Positions 8,001-12,668 of a stretch of DNA of 12,668 nt are shown here, one piece after another. The stretch covers positions 1-12,668 of the forward strand of contig DATGMF010000016.1 of NCBI GenBank assembly GCA_035293765.1. Direction: 5' to 3'. The notes below the pieces were generated by a model. It saw only the letters and a list, made by a program, of their open reading frames with translations. It was not told where the DNA came from and did no database searches. The stretch's first letter is position 1, and every line of letters begins with the position of its first letter. The translations under genes were made by a program, and so were the position numbers. The stretch comes from DASRHT01 sp035293765. Lineage in GTDB: Bacteria > Chloroflexota > Ktedonobacteria > Ktedonobacterales > Ktedonobacteraceae.

Positions 8001-10160
8001 GCCTCCCTGGCTCAGACAGGGCGCGATCTCCTCCAGGCAGGTATCAAAGCTCAAAGAAGCAAACTGCAGCACACGCTCGCCCTGTGCAATCGCCAACAAT
8101 TGACCGGCGGAGTGGGTAAAGTGAGCTAGAGCCTGCTGGCTGACACCCACCCCTTTAGGTTGCCCGGTCGAGCCTGAGGTGTAGATCACATACGCTAATT
8201 GCCTCCCATCCACGGCAGGGTGTGTAAAGGGGAGGGAAAAAGAAGCCATAGAAGAGAACCAGTCACGCTCCAGGCAGAGACAGGTGCGGGGCAGCAGTTC
8301 CGGCGGGAGGAGAGCGAGCAGCGTATCCTGAGAGAGCAGCAGGGGCATCTGGGTATCACGCAGGATGAAAGCCAGCCGTGAGGAAGGCCAGGTATAATCC
8401 AGGGGAACCGCCACCGCACCGGCCAGGAGAACGGATAGCAGACCGAGAATGGCCTCCGCCGAGTGCTCCATGAGCAAGCCCACAGCCACCTCAGGTCCGG
8501 CACCGTGAGCAAGCAGCATGGCGGCTAGCCTTTCGGCACGGGTAAGCAACTCAGTATAGCTCAGTTGCAGTTCGTCATACGCCAGGGCGATGGTATCAGG
8601 TGTGCGAGCAGCCTGATCTGCGACCAGGCTGGCGAAAGTGCGGAGGCCGGTCGGAGCCATCGTATCTCGCGCGCCTCCCTGCATCTCACGGACCAGCGCC
8701 CGCTGCTGTTCAGTGGAAAGCAAAGGCAGTTGGGAGAGCCTCAGCAGTGGATTGCGTACAGCCGCCTGCATAAGGATCAAAAAGGACTCGGCCCATTGTA
8801 CAATGCTGCTGGCCTCAAATAGATCTGTATTGTATTCAAAAGTGAGAAAGAGTTCATCAGCCCATTGCAATGCCCATAGCGAAAGGTCAAAATTGGCTCG
8901 TTCGTTCATCACCTCAACTGCAGAGATAGTCAAACCAGGCAAAGAGAGAGAATGCCAGGGCATATTTTGATAGACCAGCATGACCTGGAAGAGCGGAGTA
9001 TGGCGGGGAGTGCGCTCTATTGCGAGCTCCTGCAAGAGCTGTTCGAAGGGCAGCTCCTGATGGGCAAACGCCTCCTGGCTTACCTGACTGGCCCGCCGCA
9101 GCGCCTCCTGAAAGGTGGGATCGCCCGCCAGGTCCGCACGCAGAGCGAGGTTATTGATAAAGTAGCCAATGAGATGCTCGACCTCGACCCGGGTGCGCCC
9201 GGCGATATAGGTTCCAATGCAAAAATCCTCCTGCCCGCTGAGACGCAGCAGTAACGTTTGCAAGGTAGCTAGCAGGACGGCGAAGAGGGTCACACCCTCC
9301 CGTTGAGTCAGAGCATGCAAGGTACGCGCCAACTCGGCGGGTACAACGGCCTGATAGTGGGCGCCTGCGAAGGTCTGCACGGAGGGACGAGGTCGGTCGG
9401 TCGGTAAGGCCAGCAAGGGAGGAACGCCGGCGAGCTGTGCAGTCCAGTAGGAGACCTGCTCCTGCCAGACAGCTCCTTGCAAGTGCTGGCGCTGCCAGAG
9501 GGCGTAGTCGGCATACTGAATGGGCAGAACAGGTAAGGTAGCTGGCTGCTCTTGGAGGAGCTCCTGATAGAGCGTGACAAGTTCGCGGTTGAAGATGCCC
9601 ATCGACCAGCCATCGGAGATAATATGGTGCAAAGTCAGCAGGAAGACCTGTTCGTGCATACCCAGACGCAGCAGGGTGGTACGTAGCAGCGGCCCCCGAC
9701 TCAGATCGAAAGGGGCGCGAGCTTCTTCTTTAGCCAATCGTAACGTTTGGGCCTCCTGTTCATCAGGTGATAATCCGGCAAGGTCTATCACCGGCAATGA
9801 TGCCGACCGGTGTGGAGCAATTATCTGAACAGGCTGACCGTCCATCGTGGCAAAGGTTGTGCGCAACGTTTCATGACGCTGGATGAGCATACTGAGGCTA
9901 CGCTCAAGTATTTTAATGGAGAGCTTTCCTTGCATACGCAGAGCCGAGTAAATATTGTAGGCGGAACTGCCTGGCTCCCATTGATCAAGAAACCATAAGC
10001 GTTCCTGTGCAAAGGAGAGGGGTAAATTCTCGTTTTGCTGTCGCGGGCGCACCACAGGCACAGGAGATGATGCAAATCCCTCTTCAGCAAGCAGGAACGC
10101 GAACAATTCCTCTTCCTCGGCTGATAGATCCTCATTATGCAATCGCTCTCTATTCTCCAT
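2040..10160 (-). CDS. Two-module NRPS, C-A-PCP-C-A-PCP-E (X, then D-Leu)
   Basis: 2706 residues, complete; ATG at 10160, TAA at 2042-2040. Domains: an acidic N-terminal helix (11-28); C1 (about 45-480, HHIISDG at 178-184); A1 (about 500-1020, TSGSTG near 660, FDTCLEE at 705-711); PCP1 (GGHS, Ser1083); C2 (about 1130-1570, HHIITDA at 1274-1280); A2 (about 1600-2130, FDAAGWE from 1816); PCP2 (GGDS, Ser2182); and E (about 2220-2680, HHLAVDI at 2368-2374, EGHGRE at 2509-2514, then RTVGWFT). A2 pocket residues read DAWFLGNVVK, identical to the classical Leu code. A1 reads DTEDIGTVAK, which I do not recognise; E and D in the pocket suggest a basic side chain. GGDS is the usual form of a PCP that serves an E domain. 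Both C domains resemble the LCL type (SxAQxRLWFLDQ). There is no TE; the C-terminus (YTPADFP...LSQDELDAI) is the usual post-E tail. Odd: DG is replaced by DA in C2 and by DI in E. Confidence 0.97.
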   Translation of the reverse strand: MENRERLHNEDLSAEEEELFAFLLAEEGFASSPVPVVRPRQQNENLPLSFAQERLWFLDQWEPGSSAYNIYSALRMQGKLSIKILERSLSMLIQRHETLRTTFATMDGQPVQIIAPHRSASLPVIDLAGLSPDEQEAQTLRLAKEEARAPFDLSRGPLLRTTLLRLGMHEQVFLLTLHHIISDGWSMGIFNRELVTLYQELLQEQPATLPVLPIQYADYALWQRQHLQGAVWQEQVSYWTAQLAGVPPLLALPTDRPRPSVQTFAGAHYQAVVPAELARTLHALTQREGVTLFAVLLATLQTLLLRLSGQEDFCIGTYIAGRTRVEVEHLIGYFINNLALRADLAGDPTFQEALRRASQVSQEAFAHQELPFEQLLQELAIERTPRHTPLFQVMLVYQNMPWHSLSLPGLTISAVEVMNERANFDLSLWALQWADELFLTFEYNTDLFEASSIVQWAESFLILMQAAVRNPLLRLSQLPLLSTEQQRALVREMQGGARDTMAPTGLRTFASLVADQAARTPDTIALAYDELQLSYTELLTRAERLAAMLLAHGAGPEVAVGLLMEHSAEAILGLLSVLLAGAVAVPLDYTWPSSRLAFILRDTQMPLLLSQDTLLALLPPELLPRTCLCLERDWFSSMASFSLPFTHPAVDGRQLAYVIYTSGSTGQPKGVGVSQQALAHFTHSAGQLLAIAQGERVLQFASLSFDTCLEEIAPCLSQGGTLCLRTPDLLGEPQQFLRTCSLWGVSVLDLPTAYWHTLALALREEGASLPASLRLLIIGGELAQAEPLAVWRERIYQQEKAEGSADREIQLLNTYGPTEATVAATAHQVAAASAARPMEEAVIGRPLPHVQALVLDQHLQPVPPGIPGELYLGGEGLARGYLGQPALTAERFVPHPWSTEPGARLYRTGDMVRALADGELEFRGRRDGQVKIRGYRIEVGEIEVALSQHPAARACVVVVKEESGDRRLVAYVVPAQNWGELEKPEAQARLALELRRYLQERLPTYLLPGALILLEALPLTSRGKVDHAALPAPEQGAGAGIEEAEAPRTLIEEILTELWIQILPGKSSRVSRHDHFFRAGGHSLLATQLVARLRQVLGVELPLRAIFDTPTLAGLAQQIEQARRQQPLSIPPLQPHVHNGEAPLSYAQQRLWFLDQLLPDSAAYVVPLALQLTGRLDVMTLARCLQDLVQRHEALRTTIATRNGLSIQIIAADRQISLPLVELSALDRQVREIACEHLLRQEAQQPFLLERGPLMRTTLLRLEEERHILLLTLHHIITDAWSMGILLRELAVLYQALIQHRSSPLEPLTIQYADYAVWQRQWLERLGDSQGEEESSPLEQQLAFWRTQLAGAPALLELPTDHPRPQIQTFRGAHYSFVVEPELLAGLRQLSRQESTTLFMTLLTAFGVLLSRYSGQDDLVIGTPIANRTRAEVENVIGFFANTLALRCDLSGSPNVREMLKRVREVALGAYDRQDLPFERLVDALQPERDLSHTPLFQVMFALQTATVSRLEMTDIQVDLLAVENGLARFDLTLTMHENGDALQGVLEYNLDLFEPATIQRMAVHFQTLLAEMVAHPELALADLSLLTDAERRQLLVEWNATAIPLAHNRDLVALFEAQVERAPDTVALVLGEEQVTYGDVNRRANQLAHYLRELRVTAERCVGVCLERSPALVVGLLGTLKAGGAYVPLDPAYPAERLIFMLEDVQATALITTSALYQKLFQQALQERSGLAAGQCICLDSEHEWSMLAHQPTGNCINIVAPENLAYVIYTSGSTGRPKGVQVTQRGLCNLISWHQQVFALTAQDRATQVASPSFDAAGWEIWPYLATGATVVFVAEDVRQTPESLRNWLLEQQITRCFLPTPLAESVVGEEWPVGLKLQTLLTGGDWLRWAPKKELPFVFVNNYGPTENTVVATSGVIASNQDKEGPPPIGRPIANTRCYVLDAQLQPVPVGIIGELFLAGASLARGYLGQPAWTAERFIPDPFVGISHDQSESYGASVGTRFTASAPGGRLYRTGDMVRYLPDGRLEYHGRNDSQVKIRGYRIELGEIEMALCQHPQLREALVETWESRPGERRLVAYVVAASGQVPAPSDLRAFLSKRLPAYLLPAAFVPMESLPLTPNGKLDRRALPAPEVVRSETDESFTIPQTATERILADIWAEVLRLERVGIHENYFELGGDSILSMQIVAKALAAGLSLTPKNLFQYQTIAQLAAAISIDAPLFEADQEPVQGEMPLMPVQHWFFHLGLPEPQHWNQALLLQVQQPVRPTLLQQAVHALMMHHDALRLRAQRHADGWHLYHAAAPILREVPFLYIDLSSLEPQERFSTLSNLCDEIQASLDLEHGPLLRSVLFHFGSQQPVRLLLVIHHLAVDIVSWHILLDDLHTAFQQLMQGQLVHLPARTTSFKHWAEQLVSFAQTQALRQQASFWLDQPWYKVRPLPLEKSQSLEVNYEGSAQTIWVALSEQETQALLIEVPKAYHTQINEVLLTALVLTFAHWTGSATLLVHLEGHGREDLFDRLDLSRTVGWFTAMAPVVLFLSDNQGPGEALKHIKELLRRIPQNGIGFGLLRFLSQELTIREQLAALPLPEVSFNYGGRSVSIGDEGLFAPATESIGATYSKRGRRPHVLDIYSRISEGQLYIGWTYSENLHYRTTIEAIARHYLDALQALIQHCQSPEAGGYTPADFPDVELSQDELDAIVAKLPEL

Positions 10161-10172
10161 TGATCAAACACA

Positions 10173-10179
10173 CTCCTCT
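10173..10179 (-). promoter_or_regulatory. Ribosome binding site of the two-module NRPS
   Basis: The minus strand reads AGAGGAG 12 bases before the ATG at 10160. The spacing is a little long, but no in-frame alternative start lies between. A small inverted repeat, CTAGC-GG-GCTAG (10178-10189), overlaps its upstream edge and could pair near the site; that role is speculative. Confidence 0.5.
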
Positions 10180-10213
10180 AGCCCGCTAGGAAACAACGAA
10201 AATGATCTAACAT

Positions 10214-10242
10214 ATAATCCGAGCCATACCAGATAGTTTCAA
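10214..10242 (-). promoter_or_regulatory. Candidate sigma70-type promoter for the two-module NRPS
   Basis: On the minus strand, TTGAAA (10242-10237, 5 of 6 to the -35 consensus) is followed after exactly 17 bases by GATTAT (10219-10214, 4 of 6 to the -10 consensus). It lies about 54 bases upstream of the start codon, in the 151-bp gap after the lipoprotein gene. This suggests the NRPS may have its own promoter as well as any read-through. The rest of this gap shows nothing else I can name. Confidence 0.4.
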
Positions 10243-10311
10243 AAAGGTCATACTTTACTTGATCGTTCCAGGATCATCGCTATACGCGCGTCCTGAAGCA
10301 TGCAGTTCCCC

Positions 10312-11364
10312 TCATAAAGGATGGGCCTGGAAAAAATCCCATATCGTCGCAACGGTCGAGTGATCGCCAAGCGTGGATGGTACGTCGTGACCGCCTCCTT
10401 CGATACGATAATGGACAACGGCTGCATTACTTTGGCAATTCGCCCATTGCATACCGGTCACACCAGGTTTCTGCAAAAAGGTGATAGGCCCTTTCGCGCA
10501 ACCATCGCGCGTGGCCCAATCCTGAAGCCAGTGGGGAATCGACGGCAAAGGCCAGGTAGGATTCTCATCGGGCGAGATGCCCTGGTAGGGAACAATAGAA
10601 TCTGCCGTTCCATGAATTTCAAGAATGGGTACCGCTCGCCCAGGATGACAACCACCTGGAAGGTCATAGTAATTGCCGGAAATGGGGGCAAAGGCAGCAA
10701 TGCGCATGGCAAGTTTACAGGCCAGGAAACCACTCATGCCACCACCGTTTGAGAATCCGGTAGCATAAATGCGGTGAGGATCAACGCAGAAATCGGCTTG
10801 TAGCTTCGTCAACAGGTCGCTGACAAAAAGAGCGTCATCCATGCCGTAATCAATAGGACCGATGCTGGCCCAGAATGGCAGGCCATCGTCGTCGAGTAGC
10901 CCTTGAGGAGAGACGGCAATAAAGCCGCGTTGCTCTGCAAGTTGTGAGAAGCCGCTAGATGCATCTGTATCCACAGCACTACCGCCATGACCATGAAAGA
11001 CGAGAACGACGGCCTGAGGCCGATTGGATTTGTATGTGGCAGGCACATGGACAATATAAGTACGCGTGGTGTGCCCGCGTGATACAGCCGGATGGGCCGC
11101 AATTGTCTGATTGGCACTGGTTCCCGCAGTGACGGGCGACGTTTTCCCGCAACCTGTCGTAGGAATGGGCATATTAATGGTACTACCGGAGGTGGCGGAC
11201 AATGTGGGCGAAGGGGTCGCACCTGGAGACGCGTGGCTGGCAGGCTGAGATTGAGTTGATGGGCTACAACTAGCCAGCAACAGACCACTTAGCAACCAGC
11301 ATATGCAGAGAGTTGTCTGTATTCTCTGTCTAACTTTTCTCTCTAAATGCTTCTTTTTCGTCAT
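10312..11364 (-). CDS. Lipoprotein alpha/beta-hydrolase, LpqC / PHB-depolymerase-like esterase family
   Basis: 350 residues from the chosen start. A basic N-terminus, a hydrophobic stretch (about 17-31) and the lipobox LASC (Cys33) indicate export and lipid anchoring outside the membrane. A Ser/Thr/Pro/Ala-rich linker (about 34-90) leads to the catalytic domain. That domain shows an oxyanion motif HGHGG (124-128), the nucleophile elbow GFSNG (Ser205), an acid in HGTADSIVPY (Asp255) and GGGHDVP (His326): a full Ser-Asp-His triad. The family includes feruloyl esterases and PHB depolymerase-like enzymes; the substrate here is unknown. An ATG 21 bases upstream (11385) is also in frame, but only the ATG at 11364 has a good ribosome binding site. 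The gene sits between NRPS debris upstream and the two-module NRPS downstream (151 bp). A role in the peptide pathway is possible, for example cleaving an exported product, but nothing in the sequence shows it. Confidence 0.9.
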   Translation of the reverse strand: MTKKKHLERKVRQRIQTTLCICWLLSGLLLASCSPSTQSQPASHASPGATPSPTLSATSGSTINMPIPTTGCGKTSPVTAGTSANQTIAAHPAVSRGHTTRTYIVHVPATYKSNRPQAVVLVFHGHGGSAVDTDASSGFSQLAEQRGFIAVSPQGLLDDDGLPFWASIGPIDYGMDDALFVSDLLTKLQADFCVDPHRIYATGFSNGGGMSGFLACKLAMRIAAFAPISGNYYDLPGGCHPGRAVPILEIHGTADSIVPYQGISPDENPTWPLPSIPHWLQDWATRDGCAKGPITFLQKPGVTGMQWANCQSNAAVVHYRIEGGGHDVPSTLGDHSTVATIWDFFQAHPL

Positions 11365-11371
11365 TTCGCAT

Positions 11372-11379
11372 ACCTCTTT
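11372..11379 (-). promoter_or_regulatory. Ribosome binding site that decides the lipoprotein start
   Basis: The minus strand reads AAAGAGGT, ending seven bases before the ATG at 11364. The earlier ATG (11385) is preceded by CTCCTTT, which is no Shine-Dalgarno sequence. The later start also places the basic residues TKKKHLERK directly before the signal helix. Confidence 0.65.
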
Positions 11380-11381
11380 AC

Positions 11382-11447
11382 TCATAAAGGAGAATGTGTG
11401 AGCCGTTTAATGGGCGGGTATATCGCTTCCAGGTTGTCTTTTTTCAT
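11382..11447 (-). pseudogene. Remnant of an NRPS gene start (first residues of a C domain)
   Basis: The frame begins ATG at 11447 and reads MKKDNLEAIYP, then PIKRLTHSPL, and stops at 11382. Many NRPS proteins that begin with a C domain start with a short charged segment followed by an IYPLSPMQ-type motif. The match is lost right after IYP, so the rest of the gene seems to be gone. Its TGA overlaps the upstream in-frame ATG (11385) of the lipoprotein gene. The stretch is short, so the identification rests on about ten residues. Confidence 0.4.
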
Positions 11448-11454
11448 CTCAAAC

Positions 11455-11514
11455 TCACCCCATCACTTTAGCAAGCTCTGCCATGAGCGTGTCATTCAAT
11501 TTTTCCCCTTTCAC
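11455..11514 (-). pseudogene. Short possible C-terminal tail of a lost NRPS gene
   Basis: A 19-residue frame from GTG at 11514 to TGA at 11455 ends in LNDTLMAELAKVMG. It overlaps the stop of the A-domain fragment in another frame (GTGA) and ends seven bases before the ATG of the C-domain remnant. This is the spacing expected between two NRPS genes of one operon. It could be the frameshifted tail of the A-domain fragment's parent gene, or chance coding. Confidence 0.25.
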
Positions 11515-12101
11515 TCAGAAAGCTGCGAATTGAGCAACGCTTCAATTTCGGCAATCCCCACCATCTGCCCTCCATGCAGCAGCGCCCCCCCCCAGATCTC
11601 AAAGGTCGCCGCGTCAAACGACACATTGGAGACCTGCGCGATACGGTCCGTGGAGCCCAATGCAATATAGTTGGTATTGCAGACGAGCCGCAGCACTCCG
11701 CGATGACTGACCGCAACGCCCTTGGGCAAGCCGGTCGATCCAGAGGCATAGATGACATAAGCCAGGTGCTCGGCGCCGGCCTGGCTCACGGGATTTTCCT
11801 CGCGTGCAGGAGACGCCGCATCGGCTAACCACTGATCCAGGCAGATCATTGTAGCTCCCCGATTGATCGTGGGAGCGAAGCAAACGTACAACGACGATTG
11901 GGTTAAAAGCAGTTGAGCTCGGGCATCGGCAAGCATGAAGGCAAGCCAATCCGCCGGAAAGGAGAGGTCCAGTGGTAGATAAGCTCCTCCGGCTTTGAGA
12001 ATCGCCAGCAAGCCAATGATCATCTCGAAAGAGCGCTCAAAACAGAGCCCGACGATGCTTTCAAGGCCCATGCCCATTTCTTGTAGATAGTGGGACAGCA
12101 T
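11511..12101 (-). pseudogene. Truncated NRPS adenylation-domain fragment
   Basis: 196 codons from ATG at 12101 to TGA at 11511; a whole A domain has about 500. It starts inside the normal N-terminal part (MLSHYLQEMGMG matches the middle of a usual NQLAHYLQ segment) and carries LKAGGAYLPLD (35-45), YASGSTGLPKG (118-128; usually YTSGSTG) and FDAATFEIW (162-170). After residue about 182 the match breaks, and AEIEALLNSQLSE follows, which looks like a piece from much further downstream. Motifs A5-A10, the catalytic Lys and any PCP are missing. The first pocket residues are D, A and F, as in known Val domains, but the rest is lost. In-frame upstream codons hit a TAG at 12132-12130. There is no ribosome binding site close to this ATG. 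It is most likely a non-functional relic. Confidence 0.8.
11585..11593. repeat. Homopolymer tract C9 (G9 on the coding strand)
   Basis: Nine Cs in a row lie inside the A-domain fragment. They encode part of IWGGALL, where intact A domains usually have IWGALL, so one extra Gly codon may have arisen by slippage. Confidence 0.9.
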
Positions 12102-12137
12102 AAAGGAAATGCCATATTTCGTCCTTTGCTATCTCTG

Positions 12138-12166
12138 AAAAATATTCGCCATCGTGACGAGACGAA
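12138..12166 (-). terminator. Candidate rho-independent terminator of the type II thioesterase
   Basis: On the minus strand TTCGTC (12166-12161) pairs with GGCGAA (12150-12145, one G-U pair). Inside, TCG pairs with CGA around a TCA loop, with one bulged T. TATTTTT follows at once. The hairpin begins 12 bases after the thioesterase stop, the right place to end that transcript before the A-domain fragment. Confidence 0.5.
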
Positions 12167-12178
12167 AAGTTTCTTTAC

Positions 12179-12668
12179 TTAGCTGTAACGCTGTGGTGCA
12201 TACCTCAAAAGCAACTGGAACTGGTGGGAGAGTGCCTGCAAAAGTTCTGCCTGACTGCTATGGAGAAAAAAATGGTCACCAGGAAACATCCGCAGTGTGA
12301 AGGAGCCCCGTGTCTGCTCTCGCCAGGCGGAGATTTTCTCTTTGTCGATTTCCTCATCGTCAATGCCGCCGCAGGCGAAAATGGGACAAAGCAGTGGTTC
12401 TCCAGGGACATAGTGGTATGTTTCACAGATGGCAAAATCTGCTCGGAGCAGAGGCAAAGTCAGTTCCAGCACTTCGGCGTTTTGCAGGATCTCAGTAGGT
12501 GTGCCATTGAGGTGGCGCAATTCTTCAATGAATTCGTTATCAGGCAAAGCATGAACGGGGGGTTCCGGGTCAGGGAGGTGGGGAGCGCGTTGAGCCGAGA
12601 CAAATACCTGTACCGGGCCTGCATGGGCATGACGCTGCTGACGCAGGGAGCGAGCTAGTTCAAAACTC
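12179..12668 (-). CDS. Type II thioesterase (GrsT-like), C-terminal part
   Basis: The frame is open from the right edge to TAA at 12181-12179; 162 residues are visible of a family length of about 240-250. The visible part begins SFELARSLRQQ, which in this family comes directly after the nucleophile motif GHSMGA, so the catalytic Ser lies just outside the window. Other family marks are VFVSAQRAPHLPDPEPPVHALPD (in two parts: VFVSAQRAPHLPD, then PEPPVHALPD), EFIEELRHLNGTP, CPIFACGG.DDEE and the catalytic His in FPGDHFFL. Such enzymes act in the cytoplasm on NRPS carrier domains and remove wrongly loaded or stalled acyl groups. A TTG at 12547 is not the start, because strong family sequence lies before it. 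The N-terminus, and any gene upstream in the operon, are off the right edge. Confidence 0.93.
   Translation of the reverse strand, partial: SFELARSLRQQRHAHAGPVQVFVSAQRAPHLPDPEPPVHALPDNEFIEELRHLNGTPTEILQNAEVLELTLPLLRADFAICETYHYVPGEPLLCPIFACGGIDDEEIDKEKISAWREQTRGSFTLRMFPGDHFFLHSSQAELLQALSHQFQLLLRYAPQRYS

Noticed and set aside
12024..12117. Alternative start for the A-domain fragment (ATG at 12117, with AAAGGA nearby)
   Set aside because: That frame reads MAFPLCC and has no A-domain similarity. A frameshift could join it to the fragment, but nothing shows it.
12133..12159. Frame reading MANIFQR as an MbtH-like protein relic
   Set aside because: Seven residues only, no ribosome binding site, then a stop; it overlaps the candidate terminator.
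12545..12547. TTG as start of the thioesterase
   Set aside because: Strong type II thioesterase sequence (SFELARSLR, RAPHLPDP) precedes it in frame up to the window edge.
1..12668. CRISPR arrays, tRNA or rRNA genes, insertion sequences
   Set aside because: I saw no regularly spaced repeats, no cloverleaf or rRNA sequence, and no transposase motifs; the repeated sequence is explained by homologous NRPS domains.

Overview
The window is a nonribosomal peptide synthetase (NRPS) locus of about 12.7 kb. It is bacterial, with moderate and uneven GC, multi-kilobase NRPS genes, a GrsT-like type II thioesterase and a lipoprotein with a Ser/Thr/Pro-rich linker. This would fit a large-genome producer such as a Ktedonobacteria/Chloroflexota member, but the taxon is a guess. 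Cyanobacteria, myxobacteria or Paenibacillus-like bacteria cannot be excluded from this sequence alone.

Layout, left to right. (1) Positions 1-2014, plus strand: the 3' part of an NRPS gene, covering the end of a condensation (C) domain, an adenylation (A) domain and a carrier (PCP) domain. Its specificity residues read VDWVFSLADK, one residue away from the known beta-alanine code VDWVISLADK. (2) Positions 2040-10160, minus strand: a complete 2706-residue two-module NRPS, C-A-PCP-C-A-PCP-E. Its second A domain reads DAWFLGNVVK, the classical Leu code, and is followed by an epimerization (E) domain, so that unit should be D-Leu. The first A domain reads DTEDIGTVAK, which I cannot assign; two acidic pocket residues suggest a basic substrate. 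The two NRPS genes converge, with only 25 bp between their stop codons. (3) Positions 10312-11364, minus strand: a lipoprotein of the LpqC / PHB-depolymerase-like alpha/beta-hydrolase family. (4) Positions about 11382-12101, minus strand: NRPS debris. It contains an A-domain fragment cut off at both ends, a short NRPS-like tail, and the first residues of another C-domain gene. (5) Positions 12179-12668, minus strand: the C-terminal two thirds of a type II thioesterase, running off the right edge and followed by a candidate terminator.

Working together: the two NRPS proteins would load, condense and epimerize amino acids, and the stand-alone thioesterase would clear misprimed carrier domains. 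No terminal thioesterase or reductase release domain is visible, so the assembly line must continue or end elsewhere. A possible order is beta-Ala, then X (basic?), then D-Leu. The only hint for a direct hand-over is the opposite charge of the C-terminal tail of protein 1 and the N-terminal helix of protein 2.

The most unusual points are the convergent NRPS pair, the GC mosaic that coincides with the substrate-binding core of the beta-Ala A domain, and the degraded NRPS junction with a G9 tract next to the lipoprotein gene. I see no mobile element, CRISPR array, tRNA or rRNA. I do not see a clearly novel system; it looks like an undescribed or remodelled NRPS cluster built from known parts.
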